A stretch of DNA of 64,000 nt. It comes from Spirosoma luteum DSM 19990. Its GTDB lineage: Bacteria; Bacteroidota; Bacteroidia; Cytophagales; Spirosomataceae. A program made the position numbers and the translations under genes. Shown piece by piece: positions 50,161 to 58,844 of this stretch. Location of the stretch: NCBI RefSeq assembly GCF_000374065.1, contig NZ_KB893248.1:1-64000 (forward strand), read 5' to 3'. Position 1 is the first letter of the stretch. Every line of letters starts with the position of its first letter. The notes below the pieces were generated by a model that did not search any database, had not been told where the DNA came from, and saw only the letters and a list, made by a program, of their open reading frames with translations.

Positions 50161-51819
50161 ATGAAAAAAATGACCATGAAAGCACTGCTATTAGTTTCGC
50201 TACTGACGGCCCCATTGGCTTATCAGGCCAATGCTCAATCGAAAGATGGCTTATCGAAAACGACCCCGCAGGCGAAGGTAGCAAATGGCATGCTGGAGGG
50301 AGTTACCGAAGCCAGCGGTATTCGCGCCTTTAAAGGGATTCCTTTTGCCCAGCCCCCCGTTGGCGATTTGCGCTGGAAAGAGCCACAACCCGCCAAAAAC
50401 TGGACGGGTGTGCGTAAAGCCGATCAGTTTGGCCCCCGTGCCATGCAACTGCCCGTTTTTGGCGACATGAATTTTCGGTCGAATGGGGTCAGTGAAGACT
50501 GCCTGTACCTGAACGTATGGACACCAGCCAAATCGGCCAGTGAAAAACTGCCGGTTATGGTGTACTTCTACGGCGGTGGCTTCATTGCGGGCGATGGCTC
50601 CGAACCCCGGTACGATGGAGAAAGCATCGCTCAGAAAGGCCTTATTGCCGTTACGATGAACTACCGGCTGGGCGTGTTTGGCTTTATGGCCCACCCCGAA
50701 CTAACGAAAGAATCGCCCCATCACTCATCGAGCAACTACGGTTATCTGGACCAGAGTGCCGCCCTGCGCTGGGTACAGCAGAACATTGCAGCCTTTGGTG
50801 GCGACCCTAAACGGGTTACCATTGCCGGGGAATCAGCGGGTTCGGCGTCGGTGAGTGCGCAAATGATGTCGCCCCTGTCGAAAGACCTGATTGCCGGTGC
50901 CATCGGAGAAAGTGGTTCTGTTTTAGGCACATTGCCCCCCGCCCCCCTCAGCAAGGCCGAGGAAATGGGAACTACGTTTGCGGCTAGTGTTGGGGCCAAA
51001 TCATTGGCCGACCTACGGGCCATGCCCGCTCAGCAACTGCTCGAACTGGCTGGTAAACCCGGTGCTCCCCGCTTCGGCTCCGCCATCGACGGGTATTTCT
51101 TCCCCAAGGACCCATACGCCATTTTTGCCGCTGGTGAGCAGGCACACGTACCCCTGCTGGTAGGCTGGAACTCGGAAGAAATGACCGGTCGGGTTGTTCT
51201 GGGCAAGGACGAACCCACGACTGAAAACTACACGGCTGCCGTGAAGAAACTGTACGGTGATAAAGCCGAAGAGGTGCTGAAAGTGTATCCGGGCAATACG
51301 CCGGAGGAAGTGATGCAGTCGGCTACGGCACTAGCCAGCGACCGCTTTATCGGGTTCAGTACCTGGCGGTGGGCCGAAATGCAGGCCAAAACCGGCGGTA
51401 AGCCCGTATACAAGTATTTCTATTCGCGTCCGCGCCCGGTTATGACGCCCGAAATGGGTAATGCTACGGCTGGTTTGGCAGGGGGCGTTGTGCGGGGTGG
51501 TGACCCGGCTGCTCCCAAAGCACCACCGGCTAAAGGGGCAGTTCACTCGGCCGAAATCGAGTACGCGCTGGGTAATCTGTCTACCAATAAAGTATACGCC
51601 TGGTCGCCGGAGGATTATAAGGTGTCGGAACTGATGCAGAATTACTTTGCCAACTTTATCAAAACCGGCAATCCAAATGGACCGGGCTTACCAAAATGGT
51701 CGCCGATAACGGACAAAACGGAGGCTAATGTGATGGTAATCGACGTGAACACCCGCGCCGAAACCGACAAGAATCGGGCGCGTTACCTGTTGCTGGAAGA
51801 AATGACGGCGAAGCCCTGA
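50161..51819 (+). CDS. Secreted type-B carboxylesterase
   Basis: A 552-residue alpha/beta hydrolase with a Sec signal (MTMKALLLVSLLTAPLAYQA). The oxyanion-hole motif is VYFYGGGFIAGDGS, the nucleophile Ser lies in IAGESAGSASVSAQM (about residue 225), and SEDCLYLNVW is the second family signature. The acidic and His members of the triad should be in the middle and near AVHSAEIEYALGN. It hydrolyses carboxylic esters in the periplasm or outside. It is probably controlled by the Nudix-type regulator through the palindrome upstream. A terminator follows. Confidence 0.92.
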   Translation: MKKMTMKALLLVSLLTAPLAYQANAQSKDGLSKTTPQAKVANGMLEGVTEASGIRAFKGIPFAQPPVGDLRWKEPQPAKNWTGVRKADQFGPRAMQLPVFGDMNFRSNGVSEDCLYLNVWTPAKSASEKLPVMVYFYGGGFIAGDGSEPRYDGESIAQKGLIAVTMNYRLGVFGFMAHPELTKESPHHSSSNYGYLDQSAALRWVQQNIAAFGGDPKRVTIAGESAGSASVSAQMMSPLSKDLIAGAIGESGSVLGTLPPAPLSKAEEMGTTFAASVGAKSLADLRAMPAQQLLELAGKPGAPRFGSAIDGYFFPKDPYAIFAAGEQAHVPLLVGWNSEEMTGRVVLGKDEPTTENYTAAVKKLYGDKAEEVLKVYPGNTPEEVMQSATALASDRFIGFSTWRWAEMQAKTGGKPVYKYFYSRPRPVMTPEMGNATAGLAGGVVRGGDPAAPKAPPAKGAVHSAEIEYALGNLSTNKVYAWSPEDYKVSELMQNYFANFIKTGNPNGPGLPKWSPITDKTEANVMVIDVNTRAETDKNRARYLLLEEMTAKP

Positions 51820-51847
51820 TATTGATTCAAAAAGATAGTAATTTTTG

Positions 51848-51875
51848 ATACCCGCGTCGGATTCGATGCGGGTAT
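51848..51875 (+). terminator. Terminator after the carboxylesterase gene
   Basis: ATACCCGC (51848-51855) and GCGGGTAT (51868-51875) form an 8-bp stem with a 12-base loop, followed by T-rich sequence. Confidence 0.8.
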
Positions 51876-51947
51876 TCTTTTGCCTATCTATCAACTAATT
51901 ACCCCTCTTAAATCGCAGCGACATAGCTGTATCGTGCCCAACATCCT

Positions 51948-51962
51948 GGTACATTGCGTACC
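51948..51962. promoter_or_regulatory. Short palindrome before the DUF3800 gene
   Basis: GGTAC, ATTGC, GTACC lies 29 bases before the DUF3800 start and might be an operator. Support is weak because the arms are only five bases. Confidence 0.3.
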
Positions 51963-51990
51963 TTGTAAACACACAACCTGTTAGCATATC

Positions 51991-53157
51991 ATGAAGGATA
52001 GAAGTAATGAATCAGATGATTCAATAGAAGAGGCCAGCCAAGCCTCGCATCAACAAGCAAACAAAACCAAGCTTACCAAAGAAGAACTCAATGAAAAGAA
52101 CACTGCCGAGGTACTCAGCCGGGTAATGACTGGAAATCTCATAAGTACTCGAGATCGAGTAGCATACGTACTGAACCAATATCCTCAAGCACGTAATTCA
52201 GACATAGAGCTGGCTTGGACATATTGGGAACTATTTGAACGTAGTAAGTTTAATGGTAAACTTATATCCAAAGAGGATTTATACAAACTGACGCGACTAC
52301 CCTCATTATCTAGACACCGGGCTAAGATTCAAAATGAGTATAATCTTTTTCTCGCTGATGCAGAAGTTAGGAGGCACAGAAAAGGCATGAGTGAGGAGTT
52401 CAGGCTGAATGCAGTAGAAGATCAACCTTATCCGAGCGCTTATTCTGTTTACATTGATGAGTCTGGTAAAACTCAAGAATATTTATCGGTAGGCTCTTTA
52501 TGGTTATTAGAAGGTGGGCTTAAAATTTATCACTGTGTAGAGGCTTTAACACAATGGAAGAAAGACAAGGGACTTACATCTGAATTTCATTTCGTCAAGA
52601 TGACCCCCAAAACTGTAAATAATTACAAGGAGTTTTTTCTTAAGTTTCTCGACATTTACACGTCGTACAGTTTCAAGTTTATAGTTCTCAAAAATTCTGG
52701 TCATCAAGATAAAGAAAAAGCAATCACTGATTTAACATGCCATTTAATTATAAATGGTGTAGAGCACGAAAACCAATCAGGAAGAGCACCGTTGCCTAGG
52801 TCTCTTTACACTCTGTTTGATGAAAATGAAAGCGGAAGTGATATTTTGAAGGCGGCTAATATTAGAGAGCGAGTCAAAGCCCAAAAATTAGATGGTTTGT
52901 ATGTAGGCTCATTCACTCCTGTGGATTCAAAGGAAGATTTACTTATTCAGATTGTAGATTTGTTTACAGGAGCGATTAATCGAAAGCTTAATCCATCTGA
53001 CAGTCGAAATCAAAAGGATGATTTTTCAGACTTCGTTTTTGATTGTTTAGGTTTTAATTTTGATACTGTGAGTAAAGACAATAGCGACATAGACTACGCT
53101 GCTATGTTTGATTTTGAGCGTAAGGATGGCGTAACAACAATCAGCATGATTGGCTAG
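51991..53157 (+). CDS. DUF3800-domain protein, possibly defence-related
   Basis: A 388-residue protein. The first 140 residues are helical and charged. The DUF3800 core begins SAYSVYIDESGKTQEYLSVG, with the Asp-Glu-Ser-Gly motif, and continues with FHFVKMTPKTVNNYKEFFLK, SFKFIVLKNSG and IQIVDLFTGAINRKLN, where a late Asp is typical. The fold is RNase-H-like, and members are common in phage-defence islands and mobile elements, but no activity is established. The gene is clearly more AT-rich than its neighbours and stands alone, which suggests horizontal transfer. No partner gene is adjacent. Confidence 0.85.
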   Translation: MKDRSNESDDSIEEASQASHQQANKTKLTKEELNEKNTAEVLSRVMTGNLISTRDRVAYVLNQYPQARNSDIELAWTYWELFERSKFNGKLISKEDLYKLTRLPSLSRHRAKIQNEYNLFLADAEVRRHRKGMSEEFRLNAVEDQPYPSAYSVYIDESGKTQEYLSVGSLWLLEGGLKIYHCVEALTQWKKDKGLTSEFHFVKMTPKTVNNYKEFFLKFLDIYTSYSFKFIVLKNSGHQDKEKAITDLTCHLIINGVEHENQSGRAPLPRSLYTLFDENESGSDILKAANIRERVKAQKLDGLYVGSFTPVDSKEDLLIQIVDLFTGAINRKLNPSDSRNQKDDFSDFVFDCLGFNFDTVSKDNSDIDYAAMFDFERKDGVTTISMIG

Positions 53158-53500
53158 CAATTGTATATATCGTCATTTTGGACATCGCTTGCAGGTTTGT
53201 AAAGTCGAAATGGCAATGTGCGGTGCTACTTTAGCTCTGCTGCTCAGCGGTGTCGGGAGACAGGAATTAGTTGTAGTTAAGCACGTTGGGGTGCCCAACA
53301 GGACGAAGAGTGGGAAGGTTAGCTAACTCTGGCTGTTTGCCCATGATTCGGTGTTCCATCAGCACTTCGTGTCGTTGGGACAGTTATAAACACGTCTCTT
53401 CGTGACAAAGTGTAGTCCTAGTAGAACGATTTTTACGTTTATATTTAGGTCGCTGACTTCACAAACTGACCTACTACCAGTTATCGGCATTTTAGGGCCG
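53158..53500. other. Spacer with no recognisable gene
   Basis: This 343-bp spacer between DUF3800 and a convergent oxidoreductase shows no credible gene, promoter pair or strong hairpin. An 86-codon frame at 53402-53662 overlaps the next gene and is a shadow. Confidence 0.5.
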
Positions 53501-54775
53501 TTATCGCTGACTAATCATCTCTGCCACTTCCCGCCCGGTTCGCATGGCGGCATTGAGCGATGGATAAGTCATTTGGTCGCCACACTGGTAGAGGGTATCC
53601 GTTATACGGAGGGGTTTACGAAGGGCCGACTGGCCCGCCTGAGCCGGATTGTAGCTGGGTAAAGCCTGCGGAATGTGGTACGTTCGCAGATGCTGCCACT
53701 GCTGAACACCCTTACCAAACCAGCCGGTCAGTTCCTGCCGTATCTCCTCCGTCAGCGTTGCTTCATTAAACAGTTCCACTCCCTGCGTACTGACCGAAAT
53801 CAGCGTTTGGTCTGCCGGGGCGTAGCCAGGTGCTACATCACTCATAATGGCCACGTTATGCACAGCTGAACTCCGGTGCATGTTGAGCAATAACAGTTTT
53901 TTCTGGGCTGGCGTAATCGGGAGTTGCTCCGTACGGGCCGCAAAATAGGTGCAGGTGGTATGGTTAAATGCCTGTTGAGAAGGCAACGGGCTACCCATCA
54001 ACCGGCTGGCCTGGGTTGCATCCACGGCCATAACAACGGCATCGGCCGTCAGCGATTCGCCATTCTGTAGGTACACCGCACTCCCCGAAATGGTGGCAAC
54101 GGGAGTATTGAGTCGAATCTGGTCGGGCGTTAACCGGCTGGCCAGCTGGTCGGCAATGGCACCGATACCCCGTGCCGGTACGGCGGCATCGCCCGAAAAA
54201 AACATCCGAAAACAAAATTCAAAGAAATTACTGGCCGTTATGAGGGCATCTTCCAGAAAGACGCCACCAAAAAACGGTCGGAAAAACCGGTCGATTATCT
54301 GGCTGGAGAAGCCAAAATCTTCCAGGAACTCCCGCGTCGTTACAGGAGCCTGGTTGAATAACTCATCCAGCGGTAATTCCTGAACCCGGAACATAAGTTC
54401 GGCCAGACGCAGCTTATCGCCCAGGGTACCAACCGACGAAAACAGCGTTTGAAACACCGCCAAAGGCTCCTGTAGCGGATTGATGAAGGGTATCCAGTCG
54501 GTACGGTCGCGAATCAGCGCACCCGACCGGAAGGATTTCAACTGTAGGTCGGAGTAATGGAGCAGCCGCTTTGCTTCGGGGTACGCCGTCAGGAGAATCT
54601 GGAATCCCCGGTCAAGCAGGAAACCATCAACCCGGTCGGTACGAACCCGGCCACCTACCCCGTCACTGGCTTCGAGCACGAGCGCATGGATACCCGCTTG
54701 TTTTAAGTAAACAGCGCAGGTTAAACCGGCCATACCAGCACCAACAATGATAACGGGCAAATTTTCAGCAGCCAT
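53501..54775 (-). CDS. FAD-dependent amine oxidase/protoporphyrinogen-oxidase-like protein
   Basis: A 424-residue flavoprotein. The dinucleotide motif at the N-terminus (VIIVGAGMAGLTCAVYLKQA) and the conserved GGRVRTDRVDGFLLDRGFQI bind FAD. The C-terminal motif YQCGDQMTYPSLNAAMRTGR is the family's second FAD contact. The fold matches NAD(P)/FAD-dependent amine oxidases and phytoene-desaturase-like enzymes; ferrochelatase occurs elsewhere in the window, but distance and motif differences argue against calling it HemG/HemY. The substrate is uncertain. Confidence 0.88.
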   Translation of the reverse strand: MAAENLPVIIVGAGMAGLTCAVYLKQAGIHALVLEASDGVGGRVRTDRVDGFLLDRGFQILLTAYPEAKRLLHYSDLQLKSFRSGALIRDRTDWIPFINPLQEPLAVFQTLFSSVGTLGDKLRLAELMFRVQELPLDELFNQAPVTTREFLEDFGFSSQIIDRFFRPFFGGVFLEDALITASNFFEFCFRMFFSGDAAVPARGIGAIADQLASRLTPDQIRLNTPVATISGSAVYLQNGESLTADAVVMAVDATQASRLMGSPLPSQQAFNHTTCTYFAARTEQLPITPAQKKLLLLNMHRSSAVHNVAIMSDVAPGYAPADQTLISVSTQGVELFNEATLTEEIRQELTGWFGKGVQQWQHLRTYHIPQALPSYNPAQAGQSALRKPLRITDTLYQCGDQMTYPSLNAAMRTGREVAEMISQR

Positions 54776-54807
54776 AGCAGCAACGAGTTGAACGCATGAA
54801 TAAAAGT

Positions 54808-54815
54808 CAAAGGTA
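54808..54815 (-). promoter_or_regulatory. -7 box for the FAD oxidoreductase gene
   Basis: On the minus strand TACCTTTG matches TAnnTTTG, 32 bases before the ATG at 54775. A clear -33 element was not found. Confidence 0.45.
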
Positions 54816-54940
54816 TATAGCTGGGTAAATTCACGCTACCCTCTATAGGAAATTCGTGGTATTTTTTTTATAAAAATATAATATTTCTACGTTGATGAAA
54901 AGGTAATGCATTGAAAGTCAGTGTTTTTTTATTAATTATT

Positions 54941-54969
54941 TTTGTTTTTTTTAGAAACTATTAATTTTG
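54941..54969 (+). promoter_or_regulatory. Possible promoter for the hydrolase-CBS-nadK run
   Basis: TTTG (54941-54944) and TAATTTTG (54962-54969) are separated by 17 bases, slightly less than the usual 19-21. The leader to the first gene would be about 135 bases. Confidence 0.45.
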
Positions 54970-55109
54970 TGGTACTACCTTATGTTATAGCAGTAGGAAT
55001 GGACTGGCACCTTTTATCCGGCGTTGGTACAAATCATTGAAAACGGAACAGTCGTAGTTTTTCTTCGTTATAGAAAACAACCATTGCTCCATCCTTAACC
55101 AGTCAACAC

Positions 55110-55886
55110 ATGAACTATCAGATTCAGGAAGAAGCGGGTTTCCGATTTGTGGACGAAGGGCAGGGTGATGTCCTCCTGCTGCTACACGGGCTTTTTGGTG
55201 CACTCAGCAACTGGGATAGTGTTATCACGACTTTTTCTGACCGCTACCGGGTCGTGATACCGTTGTTGCCTATATATGAGATGCCTATCCGGCAGGCCAG
55301 TCTGGAAGGGCTGGTTACGTACATTGAAAAGTTTGTGGTGCAGAAAGGCCTGCATGACATGACACTGCTGGGTAACTCACTGGGTGGGCATTTAGCTATA
55401 CTGTACACGTTCAAAAATCCTGAACAGGTACGGGGTTTGGTGCTAACGGGAAGTTCCGGCCTGTTCGAGAACGGAATGGGAGGTTCTTTTCCCAAGCGGG
55501 GGAGTTATGGGTATATTTCCGAACGCGTTGCCTACACATTTTATGACCCCGAGGTAGCTTCCAAAGAATTAATCGACGAGGTTTTTGAGATTACCAGCAG
55601 TATTCCAAAATGCATGAGTATTGTTGCCATCGCAAAATCGGCTCAGCGTAATAATGTGGCAAAGGATTTGCACCGGATTCAGGTGCCGACATTGCTCGTC
55701 TGGGGATTGAACGACACCATCACCCCCGCCGAGGTTGGGCATGAGTTTAACCGGTTAATTGCTAATTCGGAGCTGCATTTTATTGATAAATGTTGTCATG
55801 CGCCCATGATGGAATGTCCCGACCGATTCAACACACTCCTGGATACCTGGCTGGCCCAACAGGTGGTTGGCGAATTGGTAGCGTAA
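55110..55886 (+). CDS. Alpha/beta hydrolase
   Basis: A 258-residue cytoplasmic hydrolase. The oxyanion motif is LLLLHGLFGALSNWDS, the nucleophile elbow is GNSLGGH (about residue 91-97), with the Asp in WGLNDTITP and His in DKCCHAPMM. The general family includes esterases and C-C hydrolases; the substrate is unknown. It is the first of a same-strand run (CBS protein, NAD kinase, two DUF6089 proteins). The same order occurs in other Cytophagales. Confidence 0.92.
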   Translation: MNYQIQEEAGFRFVDEGQGDVLLLLHGLFGALSNWDSVITTFSDRYRVVIPLLPIYEMPIRQASLEGLVTYIEKFVVQKGLHDMTLLGNSLGGHLAILYTFKNPEQVRGLVLTGSSGLFENGMGGSFPKRGSYGYISERVAYTFYDPEVASKELIDEVFEITSSIPKCMSIVAIAKSAQRNNVAKDLHRIQVPTLLVWGLNDTITPAEVGHEFNRLIANSELHFIDKCCHAPMMECPDRFNTLLDTWLAQQVVGELVA

Positions 55887-55983
55887 GAGAAAGAGACGAG
55901 AATTTGGAAACTAAGGGATAATTTCCGTAGTTTTCTGCTAAACAGAGTCGATAGCTGTTTTTACCCATTATACATTGTTCCTT

Positions 55984-56652
55984 ATGCTGGCTGCCGAACT
56001 AATAGACCCCATGCTCCCCGCCCTGAAACCAACCGACTCGGTTGGGCAGGCACTGGACTGGATGCAGGAGCACCATGTCGGGCAACTTATTCTAACGGAT
56101 CAGGATGAGTACCGGGGTATAGTAAGTGAAGAACTGCTTTTGGATGTAGTTGATACCGAGCGTTTACTCCAGGATGTGATGTGCCTGTTCGAACAAACCT
56201 TCGTGCTGGAAGACCAGCATCTGCTGGAGGTGCTGGGGTTGGTTATCAAGCATCAGATGAAAGTAATTGCCGTGCTTAATGAAGGGCAGGGCTTTATCGG
56301 TACCATTTCCGTCAACGAACTACTCAAGCATTTTGCGCACGAACTGGGCGTACAGGAAGCAGGGGCTGTGTTGATTCTGTCTCTCAATGAACGCGATTAT
56401 TCCCTGACGGAAATCAGCCGACTGGTTGAGTCCAACAATGTCAAGATTATCAGCAGCTATTACTCTAGCGCAGCCTATGGCATGCCCGACCGCTCCCGGC
56501 TAACGCTCAAGCTCAACCGCCGGGATATTGCCCCCGTCATTTCGACGCTCGAGCGGTTTGGGTATCAGATAGAAGCCGCATTTGCCAATGCCCCCGTTGA
56601 AAGTATCGACCAGGAACGGCTCGATTCACTGCTTCGCTACTTAAATACGTAA
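55984..56652 (+). CDS. CBS-domain protein
   Basis: From the ATG at 55984 the protein has 222 residues; the frame upstream begins with TTG. Two CBS motifs (about 1-55, LIDPMLPALKPTDSVGQALD, and about 70-120, LGLVIKHQMKVIAVLNEGQG, FIGTISVNELLK) form a Bateman module that binds adenine nucleotides. The last 100 residues resemble an ACT-like domain (GAVLILSLNERDYSLTEISR). It lies directly upstream of nadK and may sense ATP/ADP or AMP to tune NAD metabolism. Function is not proven. Confidence 0.85.
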   Translation: MLAAELIDPMLPALKPTDSVGQALDWMQEHHVGQLILTDQDEYRGIVSEELLLDVVDTERLLQDVMCLFEQTFVLEDQHLLEVLGLVIKHQMKVIAVLNEGQGFIGTISVNELLKHFAHELGVQEAGAVLILSLNERDYSLTEISRLVESNNVKIISSYYSSAAYGMPDRSRLTLKLNRRDIAPVISTLERFGYQIEAAFANAPVESIDQERLDSLLRYLNT

Positions 56653-56766
56653 ACCAGTCAGTGTGGTGGTCAGTCAATCAGTCGGTTAGTAGCAAACTAA
56701 GGCAACATGTAACGACTGATCAACCCATCAACTCACTGACCAACTGATTAACTCACCGACTGACTA
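56653..56766 (+). repeat. Degenerate CTGA-rich repeats before nadK
   Basis: The spacer before nadK is built of many CAGT/ACTGA elements in both orientations (for example TCAGTCAATCAGTCGG and CAACTCACTGACCAACTG). They could form a mosaic of weak hairpins. No start or promoter was seen within. Confidence 0.5.
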
Positions 56767-57642
56767 ATGAAAATCGCCATTCACGGGCGCAACTTCCCCG
56801 AATCTGCCCGCCCCTACATCCAGTCTATGTTTGAAGAGCTGGCCCGGCGGCAAACCGAAATAATCATTTCTCAGGGGTACCGCGATTTTTTGGATAACGC
56901 CGGTGTAAGCCATTACAGTCAGGCCACCTACACCTTCGACGAAGGAGTTACCGACGCTGACTTTATTTTCAGTTTGGGGGGGGATGGCACACTGCTCGAT
57001 GCCGTTACGCACGTAGGTGCCCGTCAAATCCCGATTATCGGTATCAATATTGGTCGGCTGGGTTTTCTGGCAACGGTGGCACCCGCTTCGGTAAGGCTCA
57101 TGATTGACGCTTTGTTTAGCGAACAGTACAGCATTGATGAGCGTACGCTGGTGAGTGTTAGTTCCAGTCAGGACATTTTCGGGAAACTACCCTTCGGTCT
57201 GAATGACTTTACCATTACCCGAACTCAAACATCGTCCATGATTACGGTTCACGCGTATCTGGACGGGGAGTTCCTGAATTCGTACTGGGCCGATGGGCTT
57301 ATTGTGTCTACGCCTTCCGGCTCTACGGGCTACTCGCTCAGTTGTGGCGGGCCGGTGTTGTTGCCTCATACCGGAAGTCTGATTATCACGCCCATCAGCC
57401 CGCACAATCTCAACGTAAGGCCCATGATTGTGATGGATACCTGCGAGTTTGTTTTTGAGGTGGAAAGCCGAAGCGGGAATTTTCTGGCCGCCCTGGACTC
57501 CCGCTCCTTTACCGTCGACACCTCCGTTCGGATCAACGTTCGGAAAGAAGCGTTTAAGGCGAGACTGGTAAAATTGAAGGATGATAATTTTCTGAATACC
57601 CTCCGTAGCAAACTTAACTGGGGGTGGGACATTCGTAATTAA
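56767..57642 (+). CDS. nadK: NAD kinase
   Basis: A 291-residue enzyme that phosphorylates NAD to NADP. The GGDG motif is in FSLGGDGTLLDAVTHVG (about 73-90), followed by IGINIGRLGFLATVAP. The NE/D motif is FGLNDFTITRTQTSSMITVH and the Gly-rich ADGLIVSTPSGSTGYSLSCG lies about 180-200. It is transcribed with the CBS gene and followed by DUF6089 genes, as in many Bacteroidota. Confidence 0.96.
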   Translation: MKIAIHGRNFPESARPYIQSMFEELARRQTEIIISQGYRDFLDNAGVSHYSQATYTFDEGVTDADFIFSLGGDGTLLDAVTHVGARQIPIIGINIGRLGFLATVAPASVRLMIDALFSEQYSIDERTLVSVSSSQDIFGKLPFGLNDFTITRTQTSSMITVHAYLDGEFLNSYWADGLIVSTPSGSTGYSLSCGGPVLLPHTGSLIITPISPHNLNVRPMIVMDTCEFVFEVESRSGNFLAALDSRSFTVDTSVRINVRKEAFKARLVKLKDDNFLNTLRSKLNWGWDIRN

Positions 57643-57806
57643 CGAATCAGTTCATCTGTTTGTATACTTTCGAACGTAGTTGCATCAAACTACCCGTTTT
57701 CCCCACTTGTGGCATAATTTTTATGGCAGGCTGCCAATAAAAGGATTACTCTGGCCGTTTCGGAATTGGTTGGCTTTACAGCTCTACCGGGGGTTGATTC
57801 ACGTAT

Positions 57807-58805
57807 ATGAAAAGTATGATTCATTATAGGCAGTTAATAGCAGGCATTGCGGTACTAGGCTTATTGGCCGGATTACCGACAAAAAGCCTGGCGCAACGAC
57901 GAATAAACACGCATTTTTTACCTTATTCAAGCGTCACGTTTGGCGTAGGCACATCCACTTACTTTGGCGAATTAAATGCCTACAGCAGACCAATTAAATC
58001 CTTATTTACGCTGCCCCGCTGGAATGTTGGACTCGGCTATACCCGTCAGTTCACGCCCAACTTTGCCGCGCGGGCTATGTTCACCTGGGCACGGGTAGTT
58101 GGGGATGACTATACCTTTAGTAAGAACAATCCGGAGAAGTACGCCTTGCAGTACATCCGGAACCTGCACTTCCGGAATGACCTGAAAGAATTTGCTGTGA
58201 CGGGCATTTACAATTTTATTGCGGATGGACGTAACTCAAATGACCGGGCTAAATTTACCCCTTACGTATTTGGTGGCCTGGCATTGGTAGCACACAGCCC
58301 GGAGGCCCGAACACCTACCGAAAGAAATGCGGCCAGTGCTGCTTACCAGCCCGCCCGCGAGTGGGTGAAACTCCAGCCGCTGCATACAGAAGGACAGGGG
58401 CAGCCTGGCTATCAGAAACCTTATTCACTGGTTACGCTGGCTATTCCAGTCGGTATTGGTGCGCGGTATATGCTGAATGAGAGTTTCAATGTTGGGGTTG
58501 AAATTGGCTATCGGATGACTTTTTCTGATTATCTGGATGATGTGAGTGGAACGTATGCTAATCCGGATGCCTTGCAGGGCTTGTCGACCATTATGGCTGA
58601 CCGGCGTAATGAACTGGATGCTGCACGGGTCAATGAAGACCGTGATGTAGCTCTTCAGCGGTTGCGTCAGACTAACCCTGAACTGTTTACATCGGCAGGA
58701 CGGGGTGGAGGAGTTGGTAAATTTCCAAGAGATGGGTACATACTGACTAATTTTTCGATTCAGTACATTATCCCAACTAAAATCAAGTGCCCACCCATCA
58801 AGTAA
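57807..58805 (+). CDS. DUF6089-family outer-membrane beta-barrel protein, first copy
   Basis: A 332-residue protein with a signal peptide (IAGIAVLGLLAGLPTKSLAQ). The mature part has alternating hydrophobic strands and aromatic girdles (SSVTFGVGTSTYFGELNAYS, FTPYVFGGLALVAHSPEA, FNVGVEIGYRMTFSDYLDDV) and ends with an aromatic-rich strand (ILTNFSIQYII). These features match DUF6089 porin-like proteins, which are conserved next to nadK in this phylum. Their role is unknown. Confidence 0.85.
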   Translation: MKSMIHYRQLIAGIAVLGLLAGLPTKSLAQRRINTHFLPYSSVTFGVGTSTYFGELNAYSRPIKSLFTLPRWNVGLGYTRQFTPNFAARAMFTWARVVGDDYTFSKNNPEKYALQYIRNLHFRNDLKEFAVTGIYNFIADGRNSNDRAKFTPYVFGGLALVAHSPEARTPTERNAASAAYQPAREWVKLQPLHTEGQGQPGYQKPYSLVTLAIPVGIGARYMLNESFNVGVEIGYRMTFSDYLDDVSGTYANPDALQGLSTIMADRRNELDAARVNEDRDVALQRLRQTNPELFTSAGRGGGVGKFPRDGYILTNFSIQYIIPTKIKCPPIK

Positions 58806-58844
58806 CTTCAGGTAGCAAACACTAGGTCTGCTGCCATCGGCTAT

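Larger units (their letters stand above)
54776..55109. other. AT-rich divergent promoter region
   Basis: This 334-bp region between two divergent genes is strongly AT-rich. It holds a -7 box for the left gene and a TTTG/TAATTTTG pair for the right gene. No gene or strong hairpin is seen. Confidence 0.5.

Noticed and set aside
53501..54775. Assignment of the FAD enzyme as protoporphyrinogen oxidase for haem synthesis
   Set aside because: The motifs fit the broad amine-oxidase family, and ferrochelatase lies 13 kb away, so there is no specific support.
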